Notes: a model not told the origin generated them from the sequence alone. 64,000 nt of DNA from Sphingomonas sp. So64.6b (GCF_014171475.1 NZ_CP048817.1:3038001-3102000); one strand, 5' to 3'; shown: positions 18,783 through 28,213, counted from the stretch's first letter. Numbers and translations: made by a program.

Positions 18783-19454
18783 TCAACGGTCGAGACGAGT
18801 CACCACGCCGCCATCGGCACTATAGATCGTATCCACCTCGGTCAGGAACAACCCATGGCCGAGAATTCCCGGAATCGCCGACAAAGCTGCCGCCATCGCC
18901 ACCGGATCGGGCAGCGAAGCGAAAGCGCAATCGGCGATCAGATTGCCCTGATCGCTGCGATAATAAGCCCCTTCCGCCATGCGCAGGACCGGCCCGGCGC
19001 CAATCGCACGCAGTTCGGCGGTCACGAATTCGCGCGCAAAGGGCAGGATTTCGACCGGCACCGGCGCCCGCCCGATCGCGGCTCTGTGCTTCGATCCATC
19101 GGCGATCACGATCATCCGCCGCGACGCCGCCGCGACGATCTTCTCGCGCAGCATCGCCCCGCCCGCGCCCTTGATCGCGAACAGGCGGTCATCGAACTCG
19201 TCCGCGCCATCGACGGTGAGATCGACCGTGGCGATGTCCTCGAACGCGATGACCGGAATGCCGGCGGCCCGCGCGGCTTGTTCTGTGGCTAGCGAGGTCG
19301 CCACGGCGGTGACCGACAGTCCCGCCCGAACCCGCTTACCCAGATGCGCGGCGAAGAAGGCGGCGGTCGATCCCGTGCCCAGCCCGACCGTCATGCCGGC
19401 GACGACCTCCGCCAAAGCGGCGAGCGCCGCGACTTCCTTGTCTCCATCGCGCAT
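18783..19454 (-). CDS. rpiA: Ribose-5-phosphate isomerase A
   Basis: Interconverts ribose 5-phosphate and ribulose 5-phosphate. The phosphate loop GTGSTAAFF, the DGADEFD active-site segment (Asp82, Asp85, Glu86) and KGAGGAMLREK are conserved, and the length of 223 residues is normal. I chose the start at 19454 (MRDGDKEVAALAAL) because the longer upstream frame crosses a palindromic repeat. It is the first gene of the rpiA-tkt-tal-gnd operon, which gathers most of the pathway apart from glucose-6-phosphate dehydrogenase and lactonase. Confidence 0.93.
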   Translation of the reverse strand: MRDGDKEVAALAALAEVVAGMTVGLGTGSTAAFFAAHLGKRVRAGLSVTAVATSLATEQAARAAGIPVIAFEDIATVDLTVDGADEFDDRLFAIKGAGGAMLREKIVAAASRRMIVIADGSKHRAAIGRAPVPVEILPFAREFVTAELRAIGAGPVLRMAEGAYYRSDQGNLIADCAFASLPDPVAMAAALSAIPGILGHGLFLTEVDTIYSADGGVVTRLDR

Positions 19455-19880
19455 GCCGGCACGATGCCGTGATCGAGGCCCGATAACAAGCGCGCGGACG
19501 CCCGACACGAACCGGGCGCAGCCTATTCGATCGGGAATGCTGCGTGGATTCTTCTCCTTCTCCCGGTTTCTCCCTCTCCCCCTGTGGGAGAGGGAAGGGG
19601 CCCATCGCAAAGCGATGGGAAGGGTGAGGGGGATGCTAGCGTTTCGCACCCAACTCCCCCTCACCCTTCCGTCGCTTCGCTCCTCCCTCCCTCTCCCACA
19701 GGAGGAGAGGGAAATCTGGCCGACTAGGCCAACGCGCAGCGGTGATGGTGTCGCGCGTGCGAATGATGCACTAGATGGTTTGTCGGAGGGATAGGGTCGG
19801 GCTGGTCGATGATGATGCAGGGTCGCACGATCGTGGCAGCGCCTTCCGGTCGCGACGCGTGTCGCGGTCGCCGCTGACGC
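19455..19880. other. 426-bp divergent intergenic region
   Basis: Separates rpiA from the sigma-factor gene. Its centre is the inverted repeat at 19556-19713. The flanking bases presumably contain the promoters of both transcripts, but I see no convincing -35/-10 pair. Confidence 0.5.
19556..19713. repeat. CCCTCTCCC-type intergenic inverted repeat
   Basis: TCTCCCTCTCCCCCTGTGGG pairs with the complementary end CCCTCCCTCTCCCACAGGAG, and an inner pair consists of GAAGGGTGAGGGGGA and its complement. Same family as 6101-6232 and 33070-33229. Confidence 0.85.
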
Positions 19881-20450
19881 ATGGCGGATATCGCGGATGA
19901 TCCCGATAAGGACCTGCCCGATCGGGACTCGCCCGATACAGACCTTATCGCCGCCGCGATCGCCGGCGACCGCGACGCGTTCGGCGCGCTGTTGCAGCGT
20001 CACTATAACCGTATCCACGGCCTGGCCTGGCAGTTGACCGGTTCGCGCAGCGATGCCGACGATATCGCACAGGACGTGTGCTGCACGCTGGTCGAGAAGA
20101 TCGCGGGGTTTCGCGGCGAAGCGAAATTCACCACCTGGTTGTGCGGCATCGTGTTCAACGCCTGCCGCGACTTGCGCCGCCGCCGCCGCTCGTTCGGCGG
20201 TTTCACCGAAAAACTGGCGGTGCTCGCCGGGCTGGCGCGCGCGCCGGATGGCCGCGACCTGTACGACGCGGTGTGGGTGAAAAGCGCGATCGCCAAGCTG
20301 AAACCCGTCTATCGCGAGACGGTGGTGCTGATCGCCGGCCAGCAACTCACGCACGGCGAGGCGGCCAAGATACTGGGCGTGGCCGAAGCGACCATCTCCT
20401 GGCGCATGCACGAGGTGCGGCGGATGCTCACCGCACAGGGCGAGAGCTGA
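19881..20450 (+). CDS. ECF-type RNA polymerase sigma factor
   Basis: A 189-residue sigma-70-family protein. Region 2 covers about residues 20-95 ([45 protein letters not shown]) and region 4 about 130-180 ([32 protein letters not shown]). The extra-cytoplasmic-function class is clear. The vWA lipoprotein and TPR membrane protein downstream are its likely functional partners. Two Cys in region 2 (DVCCTL) are unusual. Confidence 0.92.
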   Translation: MADIADDPDKDLPDRDSPDTDLIAAAIAGDRDAFGALLQRHYNRIHGLAWQLTGSRSDADDIAQDVCCTLVEKIAGFRGEAKFTTWLCGIVFNACRDLRRRRRSFGGFTEKLAVLAGLARAPDGRDLYDAVWVKSAIAKLKPVYRETVVLIAGQQLTHGEAAKILGVAEATISWRMHEVRRMLTAQGES

Positions 20451-20564
20451 GGGCTGGACCAGGCGGGCTTTTGACAAGCCCCCGCCGTCATCCCCGCTTT
20501 CTCAGGAACACCGAGGTTGCTGGCGCCGAGCCAGATCGCCTTCGAGGGCGCAATGACTGTCGGA

Positions 20565-21857
20565 CTAATTCAAAAACTGTCCGGTCGCGGCATCATATGT
20601 CCGGGAAGTCGATCCGTAATCGCTGTTAAACCCAACCGTGACAACCATGAATTTCTTCTCATCTATCGTAATGCCGGACGTGCTATTGACCCTTATTGTC
20701 GAGATTGCAGATCGATTGCGGAACCCGATATAGAAAAGCTGATTTTTGTCGCCGTGCATCAGCGCATCGCTCAGCGCATGTTCGAGCATCGCGAAATTCG
20801 TATCGGAGATGCGGAAAGTCTCTTCGGGCTTGATTGAAGCACTTGCCCCGTCCGGTCGGGAATCAACGACTGCGCCGCGCATGACGACGTCGTCATAAGC
20901 ATTTTTCCGAACTGGATTTTCGATCGTTAGCTTCACATACCCCTTGTAGATATTCATGCTATTGATTTGCCGGTTGCTCGCATAGGCCGCTGCACGATCA
21001 TATGCCTTGCGCAGCTTCTCTTTATCGAAGTTTCCTTCGTCTCGTCCGGTGAGCGTTTTCGGCAAGTCCTGTACGAATGTTGTCACCGTCTCAATCCCAC
21101 CTGTCACGAGGGCAAAGGGGGCCAGGAAACCAAGCACAAGGAAGACCAGCGTCGCGATTAAATTGGCGGTTAGCCGCGCCGGTGACATCCGGGCGGACAG
21201 ATGCCGTTCGCCGCCCAACAACCCCGTGCCTTTGTCGGGATATGATTTCTCGGCTTTCTGTGTCTTGTATGTGCCGGGCGGTTCAGCGGCCTTTTGCTGC
21301 CAATCCTCTGGCGGGTCTTTGTCGATGAGACCATAGCCGGGGTTCTCCGCATCTTCGACAAACACGACAAAGCGTCCAGTGTAGAAATTGGGCAACTCGC
21401 CCATGGTGATAAACTGGCGGGTCACCGTTTCGTAAGGGTCGCCATGTTCCGGAAACACCGTCAGCGTGAAGATGAACAGATGATTGAAGTTCGAAACCGT
21501 CAGCCCCGCTTCCTGAAGCTTGCCGACACGCGCCAGTACGCGTCTGCCAGGCGAAATTCCGCCCTTGGCGGACTCGAGAATCCGTTTCGCAATCCCGCCC
21601 TGCGCGGATTCAAGGACCGGTTTCAGATTGCGTAACATGTTCGCCACGAACACGCCGCTGAACAGGAAGCTTGCAGCGATGAATCCGATCACCACGAACG
21701 GTATCCACGAATCGGGCGCCACACCATTCGCGCCGGCGACGATAAAGCCGCAAAATGCCCCTATCGTTATCCACAGCGCGGCCAGAAAGATGAAGCGGCT
21801 CGGGTTGAATCTCGCCTTCGGCGAGGTTGGTGAGGATTTGCTTTGCATCAACATCAA
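20565..21857 (-). CDS. Membrane protein of unknown function
   Basis: A 430-residue protein with two N-terminal membrane helices (about 20-42 and 50-74), a cytoplasmic middle and a third helix pair around 228-255 (LIATLVFLVLGFLAPFALV), followed by a large C-terminal domain. A short internal repeat, ESAQGGI then ESAKGGI, lies near residue 85. It runs opposite to its neighbours and separates the sigma-factor gene from its presumed vWA/TPR partners, so it may be an insertion. No family recognised. Confidence 0.6.
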   Translation of the reverse strand: MMLMQSKSSPTSPKARFNPSRFIFLAALWITIGAFCGFIVAGANGVAPDSWIPFVVIGFIAASFLFSGVFVANMLRNLKPVLESAQGGIAKRILESAKGGISPGRRVLARVGKLQEAGLTVSNFNHLFIFTLTVFPEHGDPYETVTRQFITMGELPNFYTGRFVVFVEDAENPGYGLIDKDPPEDWQQKAAEPPGTYKTQKAEKSYPDKGTGLLGGERHLSARMSPARLTANLIATLVFLVLGFLAPFALVTGGIETVTTFVQDLPKTLTGRDEGNFDKEKLRKAYDRAAAYASNRQINSMNIYKGYVKLTIENPVRKNAYDDVVMRGAVVDSRPDGASASIKPEETFRISDTNFAMLEHALSDALMHGDKNQLFYIGFRNRSAISTIRVNSTSGITIDEKKFMVVTVGFNSDYGSTSRTYDAATGQFLN

Positions 21858-22193
21858 TATTGTCCGTCGTCAGAACATTTTGGCACAGTTCGCGGCGTAA
21901 ATTAGCGGAGTGCGGGCCTCATCGCGGGGTTGATATTAAGGGGCAAGCTTGCGGTGCAGCAAGCGCCGGTGTTCGATGGTTTTCCGTTTGACCGCACCCC
22001 TGATTTGTCCACGCCGCCTGGAAGCCGACTGACTGCAGCCGGCCAAACCACTACTATAGGTGTCCCCGCCTTTGCGGGGATGACAGCAATACACATCCGC
22101 AAAATAAATTTCGCTCCGACCCAAGGATCTCCCGCGCAGGCGCGTCCCAGTAATATGCGGACGATTGTGCCCGCAGTTTTCAGGGAGAATTTT
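21858..22193. other. 336-bp divergent intergenic region with a short palindrome
   Basis: Contains a REP-like palindrome near 22058-22084 (GTGTCCCCGCCTTTGCGGGG). The 90 bases before the vWA gene probably hold its promoter and include the ribosome site CAGGGAG. No other gene is supported. Confidence 0.5.
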
Positions 22194-23987
22194 ATGCCCC
22201 GCCTGCACCATGCGATCGCCACCGGGCTGGCCGTCATGCTCGTCGTGTCCTGCACCCGGTCGGGCGTCGACGACACGCCCGCGACGCCGTCCGACGCCGC
22301 CGGGGCCGGCAAGGCGGAGGACATCGTCGTGACCGGCGTGCGCCGCGATGGCGCGCCCGTCGCGCCGGCAGAGAGCCAGGAGGATATGGCGGAATATGCA
22401 GCGATCGCGCCGCCCGCCCCGCCCCCGCCGCCCTCATTGGTCGCGTCGCCCCAGGTGATGTCCAAGATGCTGGCGTCGCGCGCTTATGCCCCGATGAACG
22501 AAATGCGCAGCCCTATGCCGCCGCCCTATCACGATGAGGGGCGCGACAAATTCACCGCCACCTCGCAAAACCCGTTCAAGCTGGTGCGCGGCGAGCCCGT
22601 CTCGACCTTCTCGATCGATGTCGACACCGCTTCCTATGCTTTTGTTCGCGCCTCGCTCAATCGCAACACCCTGCCCCAGCCGGCGGCGGTGCGGACCGAG
22701 GAGCTGGTCAATTATTTCCCCTATGATTACGCCTCGCCGCGCAGCGCGGCGGAACCGTTCAGCACCAATGTCGCTGTGTTCCCCAGCCCCTGGTCGGTCG
22801 GGCGCAAGCTCGTGCGGATCGGCATCAAGGGCTATGCGGTACAACGCGCGACGCGGCCGCGCGCCAACCTCGTCTTCCTGATCGACACGTCGGGATCGAT
22901 GAACGAACCCAACAAGCTGCCTCTGGTCAAACAGTCGCTCGCCATGCTGCTCGATCAGCTCGACGGCGACGACCGGGTCGCGATCGTCACTTATGCCGGC
23001 AACGCCGGCACCGCGCTCGAACCGACCGCCGCCAGCCAGAAGAGCAAGATCCTGGCGGTGATCGACGGGCTCGGCGCGGGCGGCGGCACCGCCGGGGGCG
23101 AAGGCATCCGCCAGGCCTATAACCTCGCCGAACGAAATCTCGACCCGCGCGGCGTCAACCGCGTGATCCTGGCGACCGATGGCGATTTCAACATCGGCAT
23201 CACCAACCGGGACGAGTTGAAAGGCTTTGTCGAGCGCGAGCGCGGCAAGGGCGTGTTCCTGTCGGTACTCGGCTTCGGCATGGGCAATTACAACGATGCG
23301 CTGATGCAGGCGCTGGCGCAGAACGGCAACGGTGCCGCCGCCTATATCGACACGATCACCGAAGCGCGGAAGACATTGGTCGACGAAGCGAGTTCGACGC
23401 TGTTCCCGATCGCCAAGGACGTGAAGATCCAGGTCGAATTCAACCCCGCGACGGTCGCCGAATATCGCCTGATCGGATACGAAACGCGCATGCTCAACCG
23501 CGAGGATTTCGACAATGACAAGGTCGATGCCGGCGATGTCGGGTCGGGCCAGACGGTCACCGCGCTGTACGAAATCGTGCCGGTCGGCGGGCCGCGCGCG
23601 ATCGGCGACCTGCGTTACGACACGCCGGCGCCGATCGCCGAACGACGCTGCGCGCAATGCGGGCTGGGCAGCGAACTCGGCTTCGTGAAAATCCGCTACA
23701 AGCTGCCGAAATCGGACACCAGCCGGCTGATCTCGACGCCGATCGACCGCAGTCGGGAAGTGCGTCGCTTCGAGGATGCGCCGCAGGATGCGCGCTTCGC
23801 GACCAGTGTCGCGGTGTTCGCCGACCTGTTGCGTGGTGGCCGTTACAGCGGTGCGATGGGGTATGACGATGTACTGAGGATCGCGCTGGCGTCGCGTGGG
23901 CAGGACAGCTTCGGCTATCGCTCGGGCTTCGTCCAGATGGTCCGCGCCGCCAAGGGCGCGGGGTCGCTGGCGCAGCTGGAGCGGTGA
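22194..23987 (+). CDS. von Willebrand factor A (vWA) domain lipoprotein (YfbK-like)
   Basis: A 597-residue lipoprotein (lipobox ending Cys20) with an N-terminal Pro-rich linker, a DUF3520-type N-terminal region, and a vWA domain whose metal site begins LVFLIDTSGSM. The C-terminal domain (VRRFEDAPQDARFATSVAVF) is also typical of YfbK proteins. Unusually, residues 43-51 read DIVVTGVRR, the motif that opens the plug of TonB receptors in sphingomonads. GGGAG before the ATG supports the start. It is probably an envelope partner in the ECF sigma pathway. Confidence 0.88.
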   Translation: MPRLHHAIATGLAVMLVVSCTRSGVDDTPATPSDAAGAGKAEDIVVTGVRRDGAPVAPAESQEDMAEYAAIAPPAPPPPPSLVASPQVMSKMLASRAYAPMNEMRSPMPPPYHDEGRDKFTATSQNPFKLVRGEPVSTFSIDVDTASYAFVRASLNRNTLPQPAAVRTEELVNYFPYDYASPRSAAEPFSTNVAVFPSPWSVGRKLVRIGIKGYAVQRATRPRANLVFLIDTSGSMNEPNKLPLVKQSLAMLLDQLDGDDRVAIVTYAGNAGTALEPTAASQKSKILAVIDGLGAGGGTAGGEGIRQAYNLAERNLDPRGVNRVILATDGDFNIGITNRDELKGFVERERGKGVFLSVLGFGMGNYNDALMQALAQNGNGAAAYIDTITEARKTLVDEASSTLFPIAKDVKIQVEFNPATVAEYRLIGYETRMLNREDFDNDKVDAGDVGSGQTVTALYEIVPVGGPRAIGDLRYDTPAPIAERRCAQCGLGSELGFVKIRYKLPKSDTSRLISTPIDRSREVRRFEDAPQDARFATSVAVFADLLRGGRYSGAMGYDDVLRIALASRGQDSFGYRSGFVQMVRAAKGAGSLAQLER

Positions 23988-24010
23988 GGCACCGGCGCTA
24001 AGTCCGAATG

Positions 24011-24042
24011 GCCGCCGTTGCCCGCAGCATGGCAACGGCGGC
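24011..24042. terminator. Hairpin after the vWA gene
   Basis: GCCGCCGTTGCC (24011-24022) pairs perfectly with GGCAACGGCGGC (24031-24042) across an 8-nt loop, 24 bases after the vWA stop. There is no U-tract, so it could be an attenuating or stabilising hairpin rather than a true terminator. Confidence 0.5.
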
Positions 24043-24209
24043 TATGGGAGGACAGACCCATGAACGGGGCCGTTGCGATGATGATTTCGACCCCGGCGCA
24101 ATTGCCGCTATAAGGTTGGCCGATGCCTTTCTTGTCCCCCTGCCGCGCCGGATCGCTGCCGCCCAGCGCAGACCGCGCCAGCGTCGCGCGGGCCGGTGGA
24201 GAAGGCTGA

Positions 24210-25439
24210 ATGGCGATCGACGACGATAACGCCGGGCCGCTCCCGGACAGGGTACTGCCCGAACCGCCGCCGCCGAACCCGGCCCGGCGCCAGGCGGCGA
24301 TCGACGCGGCGATGCGGCGTTTCGATGGGGTCGATGAACGCCCCGTTCCTCAGGGCGCCCCCACTCGGTCCGGCTCCACTCGGTCCGGCTCCACTCGATC
24401 CGGCCCCTCTCTATCCGGCGGCGCCTCGCCCCCCCCCTGGTGGACTCGACTGGGCCGCCCGCAACTTGGCGCATTGGTGTCCGTCGCATTGATCGCGCTG
24501 ATCGGCCTGCCCGTCGCGATGGTCTCGTTCAACGATCCTTATGGCCCGATGAGCGTGCCGCGGCCCGCCGCCGTCGACGCGCCCGCGCCCACGTCGAAAT
24601 CGGCCGGCTCGATCGCCAGCCCCTCGACCATGATCGCACCGCCTCCACCCGTCGCGCCCAAACCCGTCTTCCCGCCAACGCTGGCAGAAATTCCGGCTGT
24701 CCGGACGCCCGACGCGCTGACCGACAGCAACGCCGACGCCGTGGCGAGTGCCCCGCCGATCGCCGCGCCGGCCATGAAAGTGGCGCGCGACGGTGCGGCG
24801 CCACCGGCGACACAGACAAGCCGGTCGGAACTGGCCTATCGCGCGGAGGGCAGCGCCAAGCCGCGACTTGCCGAAAGCCGTTTCGCATCGCCACCGGGCG
24901 CGGTGGCGCCGGCGCCACCTCCACCGCCGCCGCCAGCGGATATGGCCGCAGAAAGCGGCGCGAATGAGATCGTCGTGACCGGCATGCGCAGAGCGGCGCC
25001 AGTGCGATCGATCGGGCGCGGCGACTGGAACGCGTGCACGGTGAACGACCCCGGCCGCAGTCTCGCCGCGTGCCGCAAGCAGATCGATCCCGCCGCCAAA
25101 GGCGCGGCGGGACGCGCCGCGGCGCGCCTTGCCGACGGCCTGTCCCAGGCCTGGCAGGGCGATCTCGACGGCGCGATCGCCGCTTTCGACCAGGCGATCG
25201 CGATCGAGCCGCGTCAGCCCCTCGCTTATCTCAATCGTGGCCTCGCCTATCAGCGCAGCGGCGACCTCGATCGCGCGATCGCCGATCTCGACCGGGCGGT
25301 GACATATGCCCGCGGGTCGGCGCGCGGTTATTACAATCGCAGCGTGCTGCTCCGCCAGCGCGGCGACACCCGCCGCGCCACCGCCGATGAGGACCGCGCG
25401 GTCAGCCTCGACCTGCGGTACCAGGCAGTAGTGCGATAG
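24210..25439 (+). CDS. Membrane-anchored TPR protein with TonB-box-like motif
   Basis: A 409-residue protein: cytoplasmic N-terminus of 85 residues (with AARRQAAIDAAMRRFD-like anti-sigma character), one membrane helix (about 86-106), a long Pro/Ala-rich periplasmic linker, then three tetratricopeptide repeats (about 305-405). Residues 253-261 read EIVVTGMRR, shared with the vWA protein and TonB receptors. A 15-bp tandem repeat at about 24360-24405 encodes RSGST units. The topology suits an anti-sigma factor for the upstream ECF protein; that is inference. Confidence 0.8.
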   Translation: MAIDDDNAGPLPDRVLPEPPPPNPARRQAAIDAAMRRFDGVDERPVPQGAPTRSGSTRSGSTRSGPSLSGGASPPPWWTRLGRPQLGALVSVALIALIGLPVAMVSFNDPYGPMSVPRPAAVDAPAPTSKSAGSIASPSTMIAPPPPVAPKPVFPPTLAEIPAVRTPDALTDSNADAVASAPPIAAPAMKVARDGAAPPATQTSRSELAYRAEGSAKPRLAESRFASPPGAVAPAPPPPPPPADMAAESGANEIVVTGMRRAAPVRSIGRGDWNACTVNDPGRSLAACRKQIDPAAKGAAGRAAARLADGLSQAWQGDLDGAIAAFDQAIAIEPRQPLAYLNRGLAYQRSGDLDRAIADLDRAVTYARGSARGYYNRSVLLRQRGDTRRATADEDRAVSLDLRYQAVVR

Positions 25440-25581
25440 GGTCGCGTCGCGCGGGGAGTATAGCGGCATCTCCCATTCAGGAACCCATGTGCGCGACCCA
25501 ATCGTCCGGGCTTTTTCCGCAATTGGTGGGAAGTGGTCGGTCTGCTGTTACCCAGTATGTGCTGTCAGCTACCGTCGGTCT

Positions 25582-25926
25582 TTAAAGCTCAAGCTCGCAA
25601 GCATCGGCGTCGAAGACAAAGAAGCGTTTACCATTTAGAAATCGTGGCGTGTGCTCACGCCACCATGCAGCAGCCTCCGGATGAGCTTCGTTCAAACAAT
25701 CGACTGCTGTTTTGGCGTTCACAAGATAGCCTGTCACTTGGATGCTCCTGCCGGCGGCAAGCGCCCATAATTGAGCAAACCAAGTGTGTTGGCCACTAAG
25801 CACGCCTAGCCCTCTCCAAACACGCTGGCGCTTCGAAGCCGTTGGTAGTGAACGTCCGATCCAAGCATCCCTGACCCACTCAGGGGCTTCGCCAATAGGC
25901 CGCCTAACGATTTTAATGTTCATCAT
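25582..25926 (-). CDS. Hypothetical protein
   Basis: A 114-residue protein starting at MMNIKIVRRPIGEAP. It is Trp-rich in the middle (WFAQLWALAAG) with a C-terminal RFFVFDADACELEL. No family recognised. It lies in the scrambled 25.4-28.5 kb junction, directly downstream of a duplicated fragment of the symporter gene, and may have arrived with that duplication. Composition is only moderately GC-rich. Confidence 0.5.
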   Translation of the reverse strand: MMNIKIVRRPIGEAPEWVRDAWIGRSLPTASKRQRVWRGLGVLSGQHTWFAQLWALAAGRSIQVTGYLVNAKTAVDCLNEAHPEAAAWWREHTPRFLNGKRFFVFDADACELEL

Positions 25927-26011
25927 GCCATGCTGGCATCGCTGCCGAGTGTCCGCAATCGCTAACCAGCAATGTTGCATGGAACGGCAATGTTTCGGGC
26001 GATAGCAGTCG

Positions 26012-26128
26012 CTCAAGACTGGGGCGCTCACGGCGTATGCGTCGCCCCTTCCCGTTCGGCCGTCGCCAGCGCCACGAGCCGCGCATTATGTTCGACCCGG
26101 CCGATAAGGGGCTGAAGAGGAACGCGCC
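26012..26128 (-). pseudogene. 3' fragment of the GPH symporter gene, copy 1 (frameshifted)
   Basis: On the minus strand it reads GAFLFSPL, then after a one-base shift RVEHNARLVALATAEREGAT and HTP before a stop. This corresponds to the last 40 or so residues of the intact symporter gene at 28513-29988. Both this and the 27148 copy are followed by the shared sequence TAGCAGTCGCTCAAGACTGG (in plus orientation, on the left), showing a common duplicated unit. Confidence 0.75.
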
Positions 26129-26141
26129 GATTTCCGTGATT

Positions 26142-26168
26142 AGGGGGTTAAGTAAACTGTCACCGAAT
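26142..26168. repeat. Solo type A RAYT-element end
   Basis: Reads GGTTAAGTAAACTGTCACCG followed by AAT, the same end that borders RAYT units in the 37-45 kb array. It directly abuts the truncated symporter fragment and lies 79 bases before the 26247 gene. No transposase is left here. Confidence 0.8.
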
Positions 26169-26246
26169 CCACCATGAGCCCACTCCAACGCCTTAAGGAG
26201 AAATTGACTGAACAGCGCTTAGTGCCGTTCCGTGCAGGAGGGGCTG

Positions 26247-27035
26247 ATGGAGCTTGTAGCGTACGCAGTATTCATCCTGATGTTGGCAGCACCTTTTATG
26301 CTTGCTGCCGGCCTTTTGGGGCTGCTGCTTTTTGGTTTCAGGAGGATAGCCTCAGGGATCAGGCGCGAGCAACGTATCGATGTTTTAGGCACCGCGATCG
26401 TTGCCGCCGGGCTCTTGGCAGGGACGATATCATATCAATGGTTGCGTGGACCCGACGCGGAACTGGCGACATTGCAGCCGCTTGTTGTTGATCAGCAGCT
26501 TGCCGCGAGACTGCCCCAAACTTGGGTCGTGGACTACGCCGCCGCCTTTGCCGCGCTTGACCTTCTGCCGCGCAAATACGCCAGCCGGGTGCTCAATGCC
26601 CGGATTACAGACAGCGGTCTGCTTGCCTCAATTCCGGAGCAAGAGCGCGATGCGTTCATGGAGGAGGTCAAGCTCGTAGACTCCCCGTCCTGCAATGCCT
26701 TGATCGCGAGCGGGATTCGTGACGCCAGCCGACGGCTGGAGTGCGTGACGCATAGCGCCGTTAGCGAGGCCGATGTGGTTGCCAGCGGACCGTATCTAAC
26801 GGTGCGCAGTAACACCACCAATGACGCGCAGATAATGAATTTTGCGTTGGCTGCTGGAGGCAGCATACGGCCGATCGCGCGATGCGTGGGGCGGGCACCC
26901 AAGGAGGCCAACCCGTTACTGGCGCTGATCCGAGGGGATCGATCCCTCGACGTCGCATCTTCCATGTACAAATGTAAGATGCGCGCGGCAGCCGGTGCCT
27001 TGGCGCGCGTTATTGCCACGGGTGCGGTAGGTTAG
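26247..27035 (+). CDS. Hypothetical membrane protein
   Basis: A 262-residue protein with two N-terminal membrane helices (about 3-30 and 45-65), then a soluble domain containing a few Cys (SPSCNALI, RRLECVTH, ARCVGRAP, YKCKMR). The start at 26247 follows GGAGG with normal spacing and puts the helix at the very N-terminus. No family recognised. It lies between two copies of the symporter 3' fragment and right after a RAYT-type end, so it may be transferred cargo. Confidence 0.6.
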   Translation: MELVAYAVFILMLAAPFMLAAGLLGLLLFGFRRIASGIRREQRIDVLGTAIVAAGLLAGTISYQWLRGPDAELATLQPLVVDQQLAARLPQTWVVDYAAAFAALDLLPRKYASRVLNARITDSGLLASIPEQERDAFMEEVKLVDSPSCNALIASGIRDASRRLECVTHSAVSEADVVASGPYLTVRSNTTNDAQIMNFALAAGGSIRPIARCVGRAPKEANPLLALIRGDRSLDVASSMYKCKMRAAAGALARVIATGAVG

Positions 27036-27526
27036 CTTCGATTCTGCCGAATGTCATATGAACGAACGACCGGTTTACGCATTCGGAGCGGCTCGCCGGA
27101 ACGGGTAAAATAGGTCGTTAGCAGTCGCTCAAGACTGGATCGCTCACGGCATATGCGACGTCCCTTCCCGCTCCGCCGCCGCCAGCGCCGCGAGCTGCGC
27201 ATTATGTTCGACCCGTCCGAATGGGGAGCGGTTGAAGAGGAACGCGTCGGTCGCACCGAGCGCGATATAGGCGATGATGAACACGATGGTCAGCCGGTTG
27301 ATCGATCGTTGCGGCCTTGCACTCGCCGCCTGGATGCGCTTACCATAATGGCGTTCGCCGACCGGGCATGACCGGTTGGCCTACAGGAGATCGCCTTTGC
27401 TCACCCCCATCGCATTCGACCGCTTCAGCGGCCGGGCGTCGGCGTGCGTGAGCATGACCGGGCGCTAACGGCGCGCGAAGCGACTGCGGGACGTCATCGC
27501 GTCCCTCACTCCATTCGAGAGATATA
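27036..27526. other. 491-bp region with a gene fragment, no intact gene
   Basis: Apart from the symporter 3' scar (27148-27310), the stretch 27311-27526 shows no gene that I can support. The last bases hold GAGAGATATA before the acetyltransferase ATG. Confidence 0.5.
27148..27310 (-). pseudogene. 3' fragment of the GPH symporter gene, copy 2
   Basis: The minus strand encodes RLTIVFIIAYIALGATDAFL and continues in frame to SHMP and a stop, closely matching the last 55 or so residues of the intact symporter. No upstream part of the gene is present, so this is a 3' scar. It differs from the intact gene at many positions and therefore comes from an older duplication or a related strain. Confidence 0.8.
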
Positions 27527-27994
27527 ATGATCCTGGAAACGAGCGGGGAGGATTATGCCTCCCTTCTGCTCGGCCATGCGCCGAGGAACTTCACCTTGTC
27601 CGCCACGTCGATCGCGCCGGTCGAGGTGCTGCGGATGCTGGCCGATGTTGCCGCCAATGTGCGCGCAACCTTCTCGCCCGCATCCTGGCTGATCGTCGAG
27701 GGCGCGGAACTCGTCGGCTTATGCTCGGTCACCCGTCCGCCCGACGGGAGCGTGATCGACATCGGCTATGGAATCGCACCGGACCGGCGGGGGCGCGGCA
27801 GCGCCAGCCGAGCCATCGGTGAGATCGTCGGCTGGGCGCGGGACAGCGGCCGGGTCGCCGCGGTGACCGCGGAAACGTCGGTCGCGAATATCGCGTCGCA
27901 ACGCGTCCTGAGCCGCAATGGCTTCGCACGCGTCGGCGAGCGGATCGATGACGAGGATGGCCCGCTCATCTGCTGGCGTCACCAGCTGATGTAA
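27527..27994 (+). CDS. GNAT family N-acetyltransferase
   Basis: A 155-residue acetyltransferase. The acetyl-CoA loop is visible as YGIAPDRRGRGSASRAIGEI (about 85-104), followed by VAAVTAETSVANIASQRVL and NGFARVGE, the usual motif B region. The substrate is unknown; the family acetylates amines on small molecules, ribosomal proteins or antibiotics. It sits alone in the variable junction but has GC-rich codon usage like the core genome. Confidence 0.88.
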   Translation: MILETSGEDYASLLLGHAPRNFTLSATSIAPVEVLRMLADVAANVRATFSPASWLIVEGAELVGLCSVTRPPDGSVIDIGYGIAPDRRGRGSASRAIGEIVGWARDSGRVAAVTAETSVANIASQRVLSRNGFARVGERIDDEDGPLICWRHQLM

Positions 27995-28095
27995 CGGGCA
28001 CCCTGCCGGGGCGGGAAACCGCTCCGGCAGGCTGTTTGGCGCCGCGATGTGGAAGCCAGATGGCGGTGTTGGTTCATCCCTCCTCGGTGGTCCTT

Positions 28096-28190
28096 GCGGC
28101 ATCCTCCGCTACGCGGCGACACCTGCCACGCCACCGCCGACGAGAACCGCGCCGCCAGCCTCAATCTGCGTTATCAGGCGGTGGCTCGAT
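28096..28190 (+). pseudogene. 3' fragment of the TPR gene
   Basis: In one frame it reads GDTCHATADENRAASLNLRY and QAVAR, matching the last 26 or so residues of the TPR protein that ends at 25439 (GDTRRATADEDRAVSLDLRY). The stop is lost and nothing upstream remains. The copy lies at the far side of the junction from its parent. Confidence 0.75.
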
Positions 28191-28213
28191 GGGGTTGCAA
28201 CGGCAGGCGCCGC

